Of a stretch of 64,000 nucleotides of DNA, positions 23,501-38,200 are shown one piece after another (the stretch's first letter is position 1; each line of letters begins with the position of its first letter). The notes under the pieces were generated by a model. The model was given only the letters and a program-made list of their open reading frames with translations, was not told the origin of the DNA and searched no databases. Source of the stretch: Hydrangea macrophylla (taxonomy: Eukaryota > Streptophyta > Magnoliopsida > Cornales > Hydrangeaceae); the NCBI GenBank assembly GCA_033977485.1, contig CM066988.1, forward strand, positions 137,554,859 through 137,618,858, given 5' to 3'. The translations under genes and the position numbers were made by a program.

Positions 23501-26500
23501 TCACAACAATTTTCTCCCACTGCTTCTTCTCTTCTCTTTTCCACTTCTTTTCTTCATTGCTCATATGAATATCTATTTCACTTGTCATACGAATACCGAT
23601 TTCCTCTCCTATTGTTGTATTTGTACTAATCAATATAACAGATAACGCACATTCTTTTTGACTGGACATCCTTCTTCAAAAGCAAACCTAAACATCACGG
23701 AACACTCTAAAGGCCAGAAATCAAGGATTTTTCTTATAGCAATCAGCCCGAAATCCCTGCTTTTAAGGTTTAATTCAGTCCCCCAGGACTGAATTAAAAA
23801 GAATAACAAGTCTACTTCTATCGTGATCACTAAACTTGTACTAACACCAATTTGAACCTGGTATCCAATAGACCAACCATCAAGCAGCAGAAATGCATAC
23901 TACATGTACGTTTTAAATAAATGAAACCATCACATGAAATTCAAAATAAGCAAAGTAAACAGAAATATTACTCAGACAACTTTCAAAAAGAAGACAACAC
24001 GATGAAGGTAATGATATTTTCATAAATTAACATCCTACCTTCTGCTCCATCTCCTATAGAATCAACTAATTTTAATATAATGCAAAAATTAACATCCTAC
24101 CTTCTGCTCCATCTCCTATAGAATTGATTAATTTAATAATAGGCAAAAACCAACCTGTGCTGTAATCGGTTGCATGTTGCTCCCGATATGAGGCCCAACA
24201 ACCACTGGCAAATCGTATTGCTCAAGATAACTCCAAATAGAATCTTTTAAGATGGGAGAAACTTGAATGAAAGTACAAATGGCATTGCGCAAGGCACCCT
24301 ACAATTGCATGAAATTACAGGAAAATATTATGATAAGAAAAAATCTGTGGAAGCATCTAACTTCCAGTGAGACAAGCAAATAATTACAATAGATAACCAT
24401 ATGGAAGAAGCAACCAAGGTAAAACACCCCCCCAAAAAAAATTGAATAAATAAATAAATAAAAACAAAACAAAACAAAAAACAACCTTTAAATAAGGAGG
24501 CACATTCTCGTAACTAAGGAGCTTGAACAAAGGCTCAATATCAGGAAACCAGTTCTTCCTTTCAATGGGGTTGCCATTTTTCACAACCTACAAAGAACAC
24601 AGAGAGATGATCAGCTGCCAGTTATTTCTACAAAGATTTCAGAGAGACCATGGAACAGAGCATGCCTACTAAAAGTAATCAAGGCTCTTACAGAATGCAA
24701 GAAAGGCAGCACTCAGTTGGCTGAAGATCACAAAAGTTAGCCCTTCACCCTCTCCCCCACCACCAACCCAAAAATAAAAAAAGAACGAAACTGTAATTTT
24801 GCAGCAAGTGGCTCCTCTCACTCTCAAACACCAAGTTGTAGGTTTGACCTAACTTGCCTTGCATTTATGCAATTGGGAAATTGCCTTGTTTACATTTTCA
24901 GACTACCTTTGTATGCATTTTCCCCAATTAGAATTCAAGCAATTCATCATTTTAGAAGGGAAAACACAACTGAAGAGTTCTTGAAACATTATCACATTTT
25001 TTTATAGCAATACTAGAAAGGTGCTAAAGGAGTACAACCAACGCACAAAATAGTGAAAACTACTAAAACAGTGAAACCTATACTCTCATATCCCCGGCAA
25101 AAATCTGTGGGAACTGAAGATTGCTCTGTAAGCTAAAAGGATCTCAACAATGTGCGTGTCTCTACCAAATGTGTGAGAAAAAATAACATATCTGAATGCC
25201 TATTTAAATTCGCAATCTCAATACAAGCAAAAATATCGTTAAAACAGGTGGTGGATAATCTCCACAAATATAAATTCAAAAATAAACAGAAGCCATTTAA
25301 GAAGTATTACTACTTGTTTTTATGTAGAGGAAAGAAACATTGCCGAAGAACGAAAAGGGTTGGCCTAAACTTAAGATGATACTGCCCGCCAAAGAGGCTT
25401 ATAACATGAAAGATCATTAATGTTATACCAGTGATTGAAAACTCTTCTTTTATTCAAATTATCAAGGAAATTACCAATGATATTTCTGTACGAAAATTAA
25501 GCATTGTGCAAATTCTTCAATGTGAATGCCAACAGCAAAAGGAAGAATGGGTACTTAAGGAAACTAAAAACGTAGGGCGGGATGAGGAATTGAGTTCATC
25601 TTGCAGAAAAAGGCAGTAAACAAGCTACAAAAAGGTTGAGTACAAAGGATTTTACGTCACAGAAGATTCTATAAAATATAACAAAGTCGTGTACTGACTT
25701 CCTCAGAGATGAACCACAAAACCAGTGAAGAAGGATTTCGGAAAACTGAACGTGCGTGGACAAATACACGAGCGGATGGGGGAAGTTGTGTGTTACTCGA
25801 TAGGACTTGGTGATATCATATCATCCAAAAGCATGATTAAGAAGAGGGAAAAAATATGTTTCTACAACCTAATAAAAAAGCATTTTTTTAACTTCTCGCA
25901 AGCTGTCATCTGATCTCCATGTGTCACGCCTCATACGAGCACCAATACCCACCCCACCTCCCACCCCACGCATGCATACACACAGACATACCAAAAAGAG
26001 ATGAATAGACAAATAGGTACACGTAGAGGGAGACAAACAGAGAAGCAACTACTGTGCCTTCTTAATATAGCAGCATATTTAGCTAACGAGTTCACACACT
26101 AATGGTTAATGCAAGCAAAGCATGGAAAGACGGAACAGAGAAAGTTTCTAGTCCACAGCATACCAGCTTCGATTAAGACCTTGACAAGCATACCTGAAGA
26201 TACAGGGAATAGGAAGAAAAAAAATGTCCACAGCGACGTAAATAGAAAGTGAAACAAATCAATACCTTCTTAAGAACATTCAAGTAGGCAACGAGTGCTT
26301 TTGCATCCCCCTCCTGAAACTCTGGCAACATTGCCCCAGCACTTTGAAGGGACTGTTTGAACTTCTCTTCATAAATTGATAAACAATCAAACAAAGTGCT
26401 CCACCCAATAGAGCGAAATGTTTTATCCTGAAGCAAATCAAAAACCTTGGAAGCGCCCTCTTGAGTAGAAGCCTGAAAAGAACGATACATCAAAGAACTC

Positions 26501-29500
26501 GGAGGATAGTATTCCCTCAATGTAATGGAGATTGCCCCACGAGTTAAGGTAATAATAGCACATGCATCACATACCAAGGTACTCAGCATGTTCAAGAAAG
26601 CAACAAGCGTTTGAAAATTAGTATGATCCTCTCCAGAAAAATGTACAAACGTCCATAAGACATCATTTCCAGACAGCAGCTCTGGCTCCTTCTAATAAAG
26701 CATATTGCAAGAAAATCATTGATTACAACAAAGCAATAGTAAGACAAAGCTAAATACCACATGGAAAACAGGTGAGAAATAAGAGACTGTATATCCAAAC
26801 ATATGCATATGGACATGAATACATCAAGAAGGAAAGGACTTACCTAAGCTAGGTTCCATACTATATGGCAGACAAAAGTCACAAAATCAAAGACATCATC
26901 AAGGTATTGCCAAAAAACATATTTCAAAATGATTGATCAACCCAGTCCAAGTATCAATTATTTCAAGCAAAGGAGTACTCAGATGCAGAAACAGGAAAGA
27001 ATTTAAAAGATTCCCACAGAAAGGTTGAAAAATTGTGACACATTAAAACGCATATGAACATCAAACATCTCTATAGCTTAGCACCAATCTACTAACCAAC
27101 AACCAACTGATAAATTTAAAAAGAAAAATAATTGCATTTTCCTGTCCATTAAAAATATATTGTAGCAATGTTTGCAGTTCCATAATGCTTTCAAAAAAAA
27201 GCAAGCTGTTCAATGAAAAAGACCAAGAACTACGATCAAGCAAGGACAAATGGCGATAGAAGTCATAGAGATCAATCACTACCAACATAAACCATGGGAA
27301 TAAGTATAAAAGCAAACTTTGATGGAATTTTTACCTCCCCTAACTCTGACATCTCTTATCTTAGGTAACTTCTAAACATTTCATCATTCTTATCAGAATC
27401 AAAAGTTGGTTTCTGACAACTTCCAAAATTAGTTTTCAGGGTACATAAACATTAGTCAGCTACTATATCATCACCTGGTGAAGCCAACATTATAGAACCG
27501 GCTATTGATGAAAAATACATTTACAAGCACATAATCCACCACGAAAGAACCTGCTGACCTGATAAAGTTCACTCACAAACTCCAAGAGAGAGACAAATGG
27601 CTGAGGGGCAGTTTCAGCAGCTTGCTGAGACTGCACACCACTTTCATGCATATAATCATGGGACCCGGCCATGCGGTATGGGCTAAGTGCAGTCATAGCC
27701 TTCTCCTTTGTTTCTTTTACCTGTACGGAGTCACAATAAGCATGTTCAAGTGAAAAAAGATGTCCATATGAGGGCTGGGGATTGGAAAAAAAAAAACGAA
27801 CGAAGAGATTATATAGTACATCATTTTATGAAAAGGGAACAATAAATTGTAAAATACACGACTAAGATCAAACAGATCCCCATAACAAAAAAAAAAAAAA
27901 AAGGTTTTTCCACGTAGACCCAAAAAAACAAGCAATACCAGCAAGGGCTTCACATCCAAACCCTATGGCTACAATTCATTCCACAAGACTCACCTGTACA
28001 ACTCATTCCAGAAAAACCAAAACAAGCACAAAGGCGACATATTTTCTGACAATTGACATTGTCTAAACCATGTATGCCAATACCAAAGAACGGGACCTAA
28101 CTATTGATAACTAATAACTCCCATATGCAAATTCAAACTAGTGGAACCCAAATTCCTTTCATCCGCCCCAAGCCCACAACTATACAAAGCAATCAAAAAT
28201 CTTTAACAAGCAACTCACTGGCTATTTGTCCCCAACTACTATTCATAAAAGAAATACTACTCTGACCATAACAAAGGGTTCCCCAAAGAGCCTTCACAGC
28301 TTCACCCGCCTTCCAAAAACACACTTCTGGCCCATTATTTTAAAATTCTACATTGAATGGGATTATGGGAGTATATATTTCTGCATTATCTCTATGTCCC
28401 AAAATGTAGGGGGAAAAAATAATAATAACAACATTTACAATGCTTAGAAGGATACAAAGAGATTATAGTCATGTACATAGCCGATAAATTGTATTTAAAC
28501 ATCAGTTCATAGCTAATATAAACATTTTTAAAGCTAATACAAACAAATTATGCACATGGACAAAATGACTTATAAAAGCAAATCAATAATTCATTTTTAA
28601 GGTTGCCTCTACAGAAGTGTTTATAGGGTGTAGAATTCAATCTGCATGAGAATTTGCCCTAATCAGAAAATACTACAACAGAAAAGTGGTTTTCCATGGT
28701 CAATGGACTAATCTGCAGAATGCGTCTTTCAGTGCACGGATTAGGACATTTAGGTTCTATAGATTCTCGAGCAGATTGTGAATCCTCCGACACACAAGAA
28801 GTACATTGAAGGTTCGATCTGCATGAGAATCAGCACTATCAGAAATACTACCCAAAAAAATGGCTATCCACGGATTTTTGAGTGCACGGATATGGGCATT
28901 TGAGTTCTATAGTTAAAAAATATGCTTGTACTGTATAACTAAGATAAGTATGAAAAAAAGCTAACGTGTCTCTCAGGTCAGAAGTTCCACAGCAAAATAT
29001 TTAATTTTTAGATTACCAAATGCATATTCTTGACTTGCGCAAAGACAAAAACTAACATTACCAGATGCTAAGCACTATGAAGAGAAGCTCCTTTTTGGAT
29101 GGGGTAAATTTGAAGAAAATTTTTGTTCATTCATCATTTGTCCAAATTGATGAGCACGAGGAATAAAAAGTCACTAAAGTCAAAAAAGAAAATAAAAATA
29201 AGTGGATATGTTGAGTAGTTTGGTAAGAAAACTTTGTATATTACAGGGTTTTTAACCTTCTATTCCCCACACTAACCAATTGCAAGACACAACTGCATTC
29301 TAAGAGAACTAGAAATGAAATAATTCAACTGACCTTATCTCTACCAAGCGGATGAGAAAGAAAGCATGTAATCAGCTTGTGCAGATAAGCATTGTACATA
29401 TAGATCATATCCTCGTCATCGTTCTGAAATGCACATAAGCAAATGGAAATAAATTATGACCTCAGTGACTGCCGAATAATATCAAATCATTTGTTTAACT

Positions 29501-32500
29501 CAATGAAGACAAGAAACCATCAAAATCACCAACCTTCAGAAAGTACAAAGCAAACTTATGTGCTATATGATTCAGTTAGGCATCAGAAGAAAGGAGACAA
29601 AGATAAGAAATTATGCCTACAGATACAACTACCTAAAACGATGGATAGAAAACGGAAAACATTTTTGTTTCCATCAAGAAGTTGAAAGCAATTTTCTAAT
29701 GAGTAAAGATTGGGACACACCCGAAGACACAACTTTTGGGACACAACCCAAGAGAAGTGTCTATATCTTTCATGTGTCACTGTGGGGTCCAGTGACATCA
29801 CAGGAGAGATAGACACATCTTTTGGGTTGTGTCCCAAAAGTTGTGTCCTTGGGTATGTCCCAAATATTACCCTTTTCTAATACCCAAACCAATGTTCATG
29901 GACTCTTCTTGATAGGTTAAAGTACCTGTGTCGGACGCATGACACGGACAAGGGTATGGGGTATGTGTCCGACACTTCTGGTTGGACACTCTCCAGGAAG
30001 CATGTTAGACGCTTTATAATAGAACATTGAAGTCTCTAGTTCTGTCCATTTCGCTATAAACTTTTTAAAAATGAACGAATGCTCACGTTAATGTATTATT
30101 GTTATGGAAAACATTACTTTCTCGTAGAAATATAAGGAACATATAGATTTTTTGTTGTGTCCCCATGTCTTTAAATTCATGAATTTAGGAATCTGGGACT
30201 TAGACACGCGCCGGCACCCGACAGCCACACCCGAGTCCATGTAACGTAGACCCGAACAAGTCAAAATTAAACACAAGAACTAGGAGTAAAATCGAAAGTC
30301 AATGGATACCAAGAGTATAAAAATGAAAATATAAAACAACGATGGACATTAAGAGCAGTTTAATACAGACATAGAACCACTAATCTGTTCTTTTTTACAA
30401 CAAACAGTTTCTTGGTCCATGAGCAAAATTACAAACAAGAATCTGAACAAGGTAACATCCGAATTCACTAGCAGGTCTGTAATCATGTGCATTGGAACTT
30501 TAAGGATTACATCATGGGAAGAATGAAATTTGGGAGAAAGTGAACGCACTGGATAAGGTTCTGTATCTAAATAGCAAACTTTTCCATTCTTGTCAATGCT
30601 AGCCAATGGAAGCTTGAAAGGTTTGGAAAGGGAGGATCCTCTCTCACTATTTTTATTCAGCATGGCAATAAAAGCCTTCATCTGCTTAATGCAAAGGGCT
30701 GCAGAGAGGGAATGCTTAAAGGATCTGTAGTGTCTAATCTACAACAGAGTTCCATCTGCATGGATCATCTCCTCAAGGCGACGCTGGAGCAACACGTCCT
30801 AGTCAACTGGAAGTTCATCTGTCCATCCTAGGTGAATTCCTGTTGGATTGTCCACCTCGGAAAAGTACGCTCCCAAATCAACGTCAAAGGCCTATTTCAG
30901 TACTGAAAATCCGTACAGGCCCTCGTTATTTCAGAAACGGCCAACCTACTAGGTCATCAGGAAGTCCAAGTGCGGATAGATTTTGGCTCTGGGCTCTTAT
31001 ATATAACTACGTACTTGACTTGACTATTCTCAATGTTGGAACTAATTTTTCCAATTGGGAATTAGATATGAAACTTTGGGAATTATTCCTAATTTCCTAC
31101 CCTTTCTAGGAATCTGTTTGACTATCGGCTTTACGTTGAACCACATAAATTGTTGTTTACTTTGTGTGGTTGATTAGTGTACAGTTTTTTCTGTCTCATT
31201 TACTCTAGTTGTTAATTTGCAACTCTTGGCATTCTAGCTTCCTCTGTCACAACAAAAATCTCGTTCAGTCCCAAGGCTCGCGGCGAGGACAAGCTGGAGA
31301 CTATTTTTTCAACATAACAATTGAGAGAAATTTAATAAGGAGCAACTAAAGATGGCACATTAATGGTAAAGGAGTACTGTAGACTAGCTGAGATGCTGTG
31401 ACTGGAACAGTTAATGGTACGCATTTGTTTCAAAGGAACTAAATCAATGACAACCTGATATGCTGCAGTCCGAAGAATCTTATCCAGCAAAAACTGGAAA
31501 ACATTGTTTGAGACAATAACTTCCAAGCATGAACTTATATTCCGCATTTCACTGGATGAAGCACTTGATATTGTCTCCCTAGCATCAGTTGCATCTTGTA
31601 CCATCATTAAATGTACAGCCCATGCAAATCTTACACAACCCACAAAGCCCTCAACCATTACATCATTTCCAGCAGCTATCACCTAAAGGAAACATGACCA
31701 TTACAAGTGTCAACAATAATGGTTAACATTCTATAAATATGTCAACAGTTTGTTATTGAACTTACAATTTCCTGAAATTCACGCCTAAATGAACCATCAC
31801 GAGATAGGACAGACGCTTTATCAGGTACTGTGCTCAAAGCATCTGATATGAAAGCGATTACAAGAGAAAAAAGAAGGCTACACGTGATCTGCACATACGA
31901 AAAGTAAACATCATCAAGGAAACAGAGAACTGTAAGAAATTTAGAGAATAGAATGTCTATGAAGTTACACAACTAACATAGCGTGCATATCGATGCACGC
32001 CAAGCATCTCAGGAACCCCTTAGTAATGACCTTAAATGAGTTATTTACTAAAAACTGAATAAGAAAAATGCAACATTTATTAAGGGTGGATTTCCAATAT
32101 TTTGGTGCTGGATAAGCTCCAACATATAAAAGATTCCCACCAAACTCTGTGGCCTAAAATAGCCACCGCATCATTGGTCTGGGTATTGTACGATCCACTG
32201 GCTTAGAAGTCAACAAGAGTCCGCACAGTAAGGCCAACATTTTGGATCCTTCCTAATCATATTAATCACACAAAATAAAATGGGAGATTGCAACCTATTA
32301 GAGGAAAAAGAATCAAAACCATACAGTCAATGAGACTTTCGAGAAGAACATAATAAAACACCCACAACACATTCTAGATAGGGGTGGACACGAGCCAAGC
32401 CGCTCAACAAGGGCTCGTGGCTCGGCTCGCCCAGAGCTCGGCTCGGCTTATATAATAAATGAGCCAAGCTCGAGCTTGAATAGCAGGCTCGTTTAATAAA

Positions 32501-35227
32501 CGAGCAAAGCTTGAGCACAATTGGGCTCGGCTCGATAAGGCTCATGAACAGCTCGGTTAAGGCTCGTTTAGTAGGCTCGTGAAAAGCTCGTTAAGAGGCT
32601 CGTTTAAGTGCTCGTTAAGAGGCTCTTATATATTAATAATATATGTCTCGACTAGGGGTGTACACGAACTGAGCCATTCAAAAAGGGTTCGCGGCTCGGC
32701 TCGATAATAGCTCGGCTCGTATAATAAACGAGTCAAACTCGAGTTTGAATACAATAGTTTAATAAACGATGCTCGGCTCGATAAGGCTCGTATAGTAGGC
32801 TCGTGAAATATCTCTTTAATAGGTTTGATAAGGACTTGTTTAAATATATATATATATAGATATGATAATTATAAAAATATGTATATGTATAATGCAAAGT
32901 ATTTGAAATTGGAAGAATATTTTATATATATATATGATAATTATAAAAACATAATATATTTATAATATGAAGTATTTAAAATTGACGTGCATAGTCCTAA
33001 ATTCATGTGCCAAGCAATTGTTTTAAGTAAAATATATATACATATATATATATATGTGCCAACTGTCAAGCATTGAGCTTGGTCCGTGGATTTTGATTGA
33101 CAACTTAAACTTGCTACTAGGGGTGTACACTAGTTGAGCCGCTCAACAAGGGCTCAAGGCTCGGCTAGTCTCGGCTCGATAATAAACAAGCCAAGCTCAA
33201 GCTTGAGCAGGATGCCAACTCTTAAAGCTCAGCTCGAGCTCGGCTCGAATTCGAAAACCTCGGCTCAAGTATAGCCCTAATTCTAGATGAAGCTCTACTA
33301 TAATATGTAAGACTCCACAGAACAGAGAGAAGGTAATGATTCGGCCACTATGAACAATAAAGACAGACCTGTTGCTTTACGGAGTCCGTATGGCCACTAA
33401 GTTCAGCTGCGTTATCTTTTAAAGTGGAAAACACATCCTTTACATCTTTCGAACCTGCAAAGAGCACAAGTAGTGGCATTGTTTAGAAATATAACTCCTT
33501 ATAATATCCCTTGTTTGATTCCTTGGAAATCTAAAAAATTTCCTTCTTCTGGTCCAAATGTTATCGTTGGGCCACAAAACAACTGGCAACTCTCCTCCAT
33601 ATTCATAACCCTCTCCAAAGCAGAAACCATGCGGGGGGGGGAGGGGGAAGGGGGGAGAGGATGGATTCAAGCCCAGGTCTTTGATAATGCCAATGAGATT
33701 TCACAACAGAGCTAGTTGGCCCCTCAAACAAATCTCATAAAAGTTTTTTTTATTTATTTAATGCATATTACATAGGTTATAAAGTGGGGGGAAGAGTCAC
33801 TAAAAAGAACCTGCCAACAAGCAAATCATAAAGTTACGAAGTGAGAGAAGGCAATGTGTAACACTCAAACCTCCATACTTAGCACATACCAAAGTAACAA
33901 GGGTAAGCTAGTGAAAAACACCATGACTGCCAAGGATCTAATGAAGGATATGGCTGAACATAGGCAAACAGAGGGATGAACTTACACTGAGCAGCTGGGA
34001 CTATGTCCATTGATGTTGAGTGGACGACGAGTACAAAGATTATCATATGATGATGATGGTGATTATCAACCCATATTATGCACAAGATAATAACTCACAC
34101 AACTAGGTATATGCAATACAATCCATTCAGAATGGCCCCCAAAGCCGCCCATGGACATTCAGGTTCATCACCACTATGCTCTCTGTGGCAAATATAAGAA
34201 AACCCCTCTCTAAATACATAGGAAAAAAAATACGGTTTCGAGAAAGATGTAATCCATATAAGATCAAACCACAAGCATGAAGTATTAAATTTGAAAGATA
34301 TGGGTTTTCTCTTCTTTATACTTAGAAGTATACAAACTACACAAAATGGCACGAGGTATGCAGAAGTAAGGATTTTTAATACTCAACAGATGAATTTAAA
34401 AATATTGCGGAAAAAACCATCAGTTTAGTATGAGAAGTTCAAGTAATCCTATTCTATACAACGTTAAGGAATCAAGCAACTAATGCCAATTATCAACTGC
34501 AGTGATGATGCGTAGCTTACTTGTCCTAACAACCAGAACAGAAAGGACAAGGCAATGACTGAGAATGAGTCTTTCCCTACAAACCACAGCTCGCCGTTCC
34601 ACAAGAGCACCTCTTGAGTCAATAACATAGCGCTCAGAGTGAATCCCACCCAGACCACCTGGCTCTTCTCGATTAAGTTCCTAGAATTAAAAATACCACT
34701 ATTATAACAAACAAAAGGAAATCGCCTTGAAGATTGAGTCAAAGCTAAGGAATTTATTTTTCTACCCCGAGCAATTAAAAAAAGTGAAATTAACTAATTG
34801 CATTACTGGAATCAGTGAAGGAAATAGGATTGATAATTTTCCTTCTTGGTTGCATCCACTAATCATAAATTGTACATATTAAGTAGGCTACACGTCTCTG
34901 AGCAGTATTAGGAGGCAAGCACCAATTCCTGGCACATTAATGATTTTCGTAATCCCACCACGAAAACACCCTAAAAACCATATATTGCTACTTGTTGTAA
35001 GGTCTAATTAGGTATCTTCCAATTTCCGTCACGAGTTACGCGGAGGAACAAAAGATCTAATTGTTCTAGCAAGAATAATAAAAAAAATAAACATCGTACT
35101 CATTTTAAAAAAAGCTGCAAACCAAACTGGCCTTATCCCTACGATCAAATGATATTATGAACTTTGCTTGCTTTTGAGGTCAAAAAAAAAAAATACATTT
35201 TCTTCATTTGAATACACTAGTTATTTG

Positions 35228-35287
<60 letters not shown>

Positions 35288-38200
35288 ACACAACAAATGA
35301 GAAAACAATGAGCATGTAACACTCAGCTAGTCAAATTCATAATAGACAATTTGGATACATAACATTTACGACATCCTTTTTACTGATACTGACCAAGGGG
35401 GAAAAACAATATGAATTAGATTTTTTGAAATAAATAAATAAATACATTACCAACAAAAATTGGTAATTTCTTGACTCCAGTATGAGTATTTGCTAGACTC
35501 AAGATCAAATTACAGCACCCCTTCTACAATTCTATATAATGAAATCTTAAGCTTCGATGTGAAGCAAACAGCATAAAATTTTAGTTCGTTTTACCACTAA
35601 CTTTTATTCAAGTAAGGAACTGCACTACAAGAAACTACCATATGGAAAAGAATAGACAACACCAACAACAAACTCCTTATCCTGCGTACATGGGCTCACC
35701 TCCTGATTTGGTAAATTTAATCTTTGAAGCACCCACACTTCCAATGAAGTGTCGTATGTGTGTCGACAAACCTCCGACGCCGACACGGTATGGGTTTATT
35801 TTTTAGAGATGCCTAATTGGGGGCGAAAGTCTTGACATGCTAAAATGGGAAGCAAAAGAGGGGTTTTTTTGTGAAAAGTAAAAGACATTTTATGGTTTAT
35901 ATAATGTTATGTGCAACTTCTTGCTTTAAGGATTATAATTGGTTTGTACTTAAATGGTAGACTCGGTAGTAGTAGTGTGATATTTTCATGTTGCATTGTT
36001 GTTTGGACTTTGGAAGTGATTAAAGTACCATCTTAGTTCTAAGTTACTTTAAAAGTATTGTTATTTTTATGTTACATGGTTAGCTGGTTCCATACTAACA
36101 AAAATACATAATCATTCACAGTGTCTCCACCGTATCGTGTTGTGTTCTATTCAGGTTCGTATCGCTATGTCGTGTCTGTGTCGCAGTATACGTATCAATG
36201 TTTCTTAGATTCTAATGTATATATCTTTCAAAAACAAAGGATTACCGCATTCATGCTCTACTACCCCTTGACAACCAAATGCTAATCGATTGAGGTACTT
36301 TCGATAGTTAAACATCAATTATTCGAAAGGCACCTGAAGTCTACATGACAACATTAGCTAATACTGGCTTGTATTAAATGCAAACCATTCAAAGTTATAC
36401 GGTGTACACATCTTGCTTGGCTTCATTATTTCATGTTTAGTGGATTTTCAGTCTTATGCCAAGTTCAGGGATTGATCACCACCACTCCAGAAATGTGCTC
36501 TAATTGATTCAATTATTTATGCTTCCTTCCATTAGTCTTGAACAAAGATGAAGGAAGGAAGAGGAAGAGAGTGCTGTTGCAGTTTGAAATTAATTAACAC
36601 TGCTCAAAGCTACCAAATACAAGCTACAAAAACCCCTATAAGAAACATCCTCAACACACTGCTCAAAGCTACCAAATACAAGCTAGAAAAACCCCTATAA
36701 GAAACATCCCCAACACACTATAAATCAGGTGATTGGTGTCAGTTTCTAAAAGAAAGAAGCTCTGACAACATTAATGCAACTCTAAACAGGTAGAATAATG
36801 AATCAAAGAGGAACGACTGTGAATATGGTAAGCGCCTTGCCAAGACAATGGGATATGTGACTAAAAGTCATATAGTATTAGAAGAATAAATACGGCTCAT
36901 TTCTGCTGTGGAAAGTCATATGTAAGCAACATTATCCTAGACAATTCAGTTTACTCGCCTACTTATGAGCGCAACAATGCTCAAAAAAGAACCACTTTAA
37001 TTTCAGAAATCAAGAATGTGAAGTGCAACACAGCAGAGTTAAGAACCTTTATTAGATAAATTAATCTCTGTCGAAGCCCCAAATTGATAAGATCTTCCAA
37101 ATATTTCTGGAGATCGGCCACAAGATCAGCTTCAAGTCCCTGGTCAAGCACAACAGCCTGCGAATCCATAACATACGTGAACAAAATGAATAAGTGGAAG
37201 AAGAAGAAGAAGAGCCAAGACTAAAACGTATGTATATACATATCTATACATATACATATATGTATATGATACTGGAAAGGGAAGAGGTGATCAATACCCT
37301 TAAAAGTGTGTATAGTGCTGTTATTAGATCTCTTCTCTCTGTATACCAAAGCCCGGCTGCCAGGCGCAATATCTCTAATGGCTCTCGTCCTAATAGACCC
37401 CACTGGAGAGTGAAAAATAATAGTATCAACGAGATGATAAAAGATGAATGTATTGACAAATGACAAGTAATACTACAAGTAGAAAAGTAGACATTTGTAA
37501 ACTATAAGTAAATAGGCAGGACAAGAGGACAGAGCTGTACCTCTTGATTGGCAGAAACAATCAAACGCACAGAGTCTATCTCATTAAGATGGAGATCATC
37601 ACTCAACTTCAGAGCCTAAAAAATTCAGCAGAATAGAAGATATTACTCGAAAGGTAAAAGCAAAAAGGTAACAAGATAATTGAAGAGAAAACAAAAGGCA
37701 TCAGTCTAAGACTCGGTATTTATTCTTAGCAACAAACAGAACAGGTTTACATATTCATTAATGCCAAGCAAAGGATGTACTATCTGATAGCGTTTTCAAA
37801 TGAAATGTGCAAAGAAAAAATATATCACCATGAATTTAAGTTCGGGAACATACCTTCAACTTGTATGTGATTTATATGAAAGTATGAAACCAAATTTTAA
37901 TGTGAAACCCTAGACCTCCATTTTGAATCATATGCTTTGAATTATATTGCTTGTCAAGAAATGGATAACTACACTTGTTTAAAAACCAATTAAATCTGAA
38001 AACTTTCAAGCACAATTTCGTGAAATGTGCTTGATATACTCTTTTATTTTTTATTTTTCTTCTTTCCTTTTTGCTTTATTGATAGGAATGAAGTATGCTT
38101 GATATACTTACCACCTAGAAACAATTCTCACTTAAAATGTTGTCCCCGTTTTCAGCCAGAGAGGCTCAGTTTTCATCTATGGCTGAACAAGTTCAATGGA

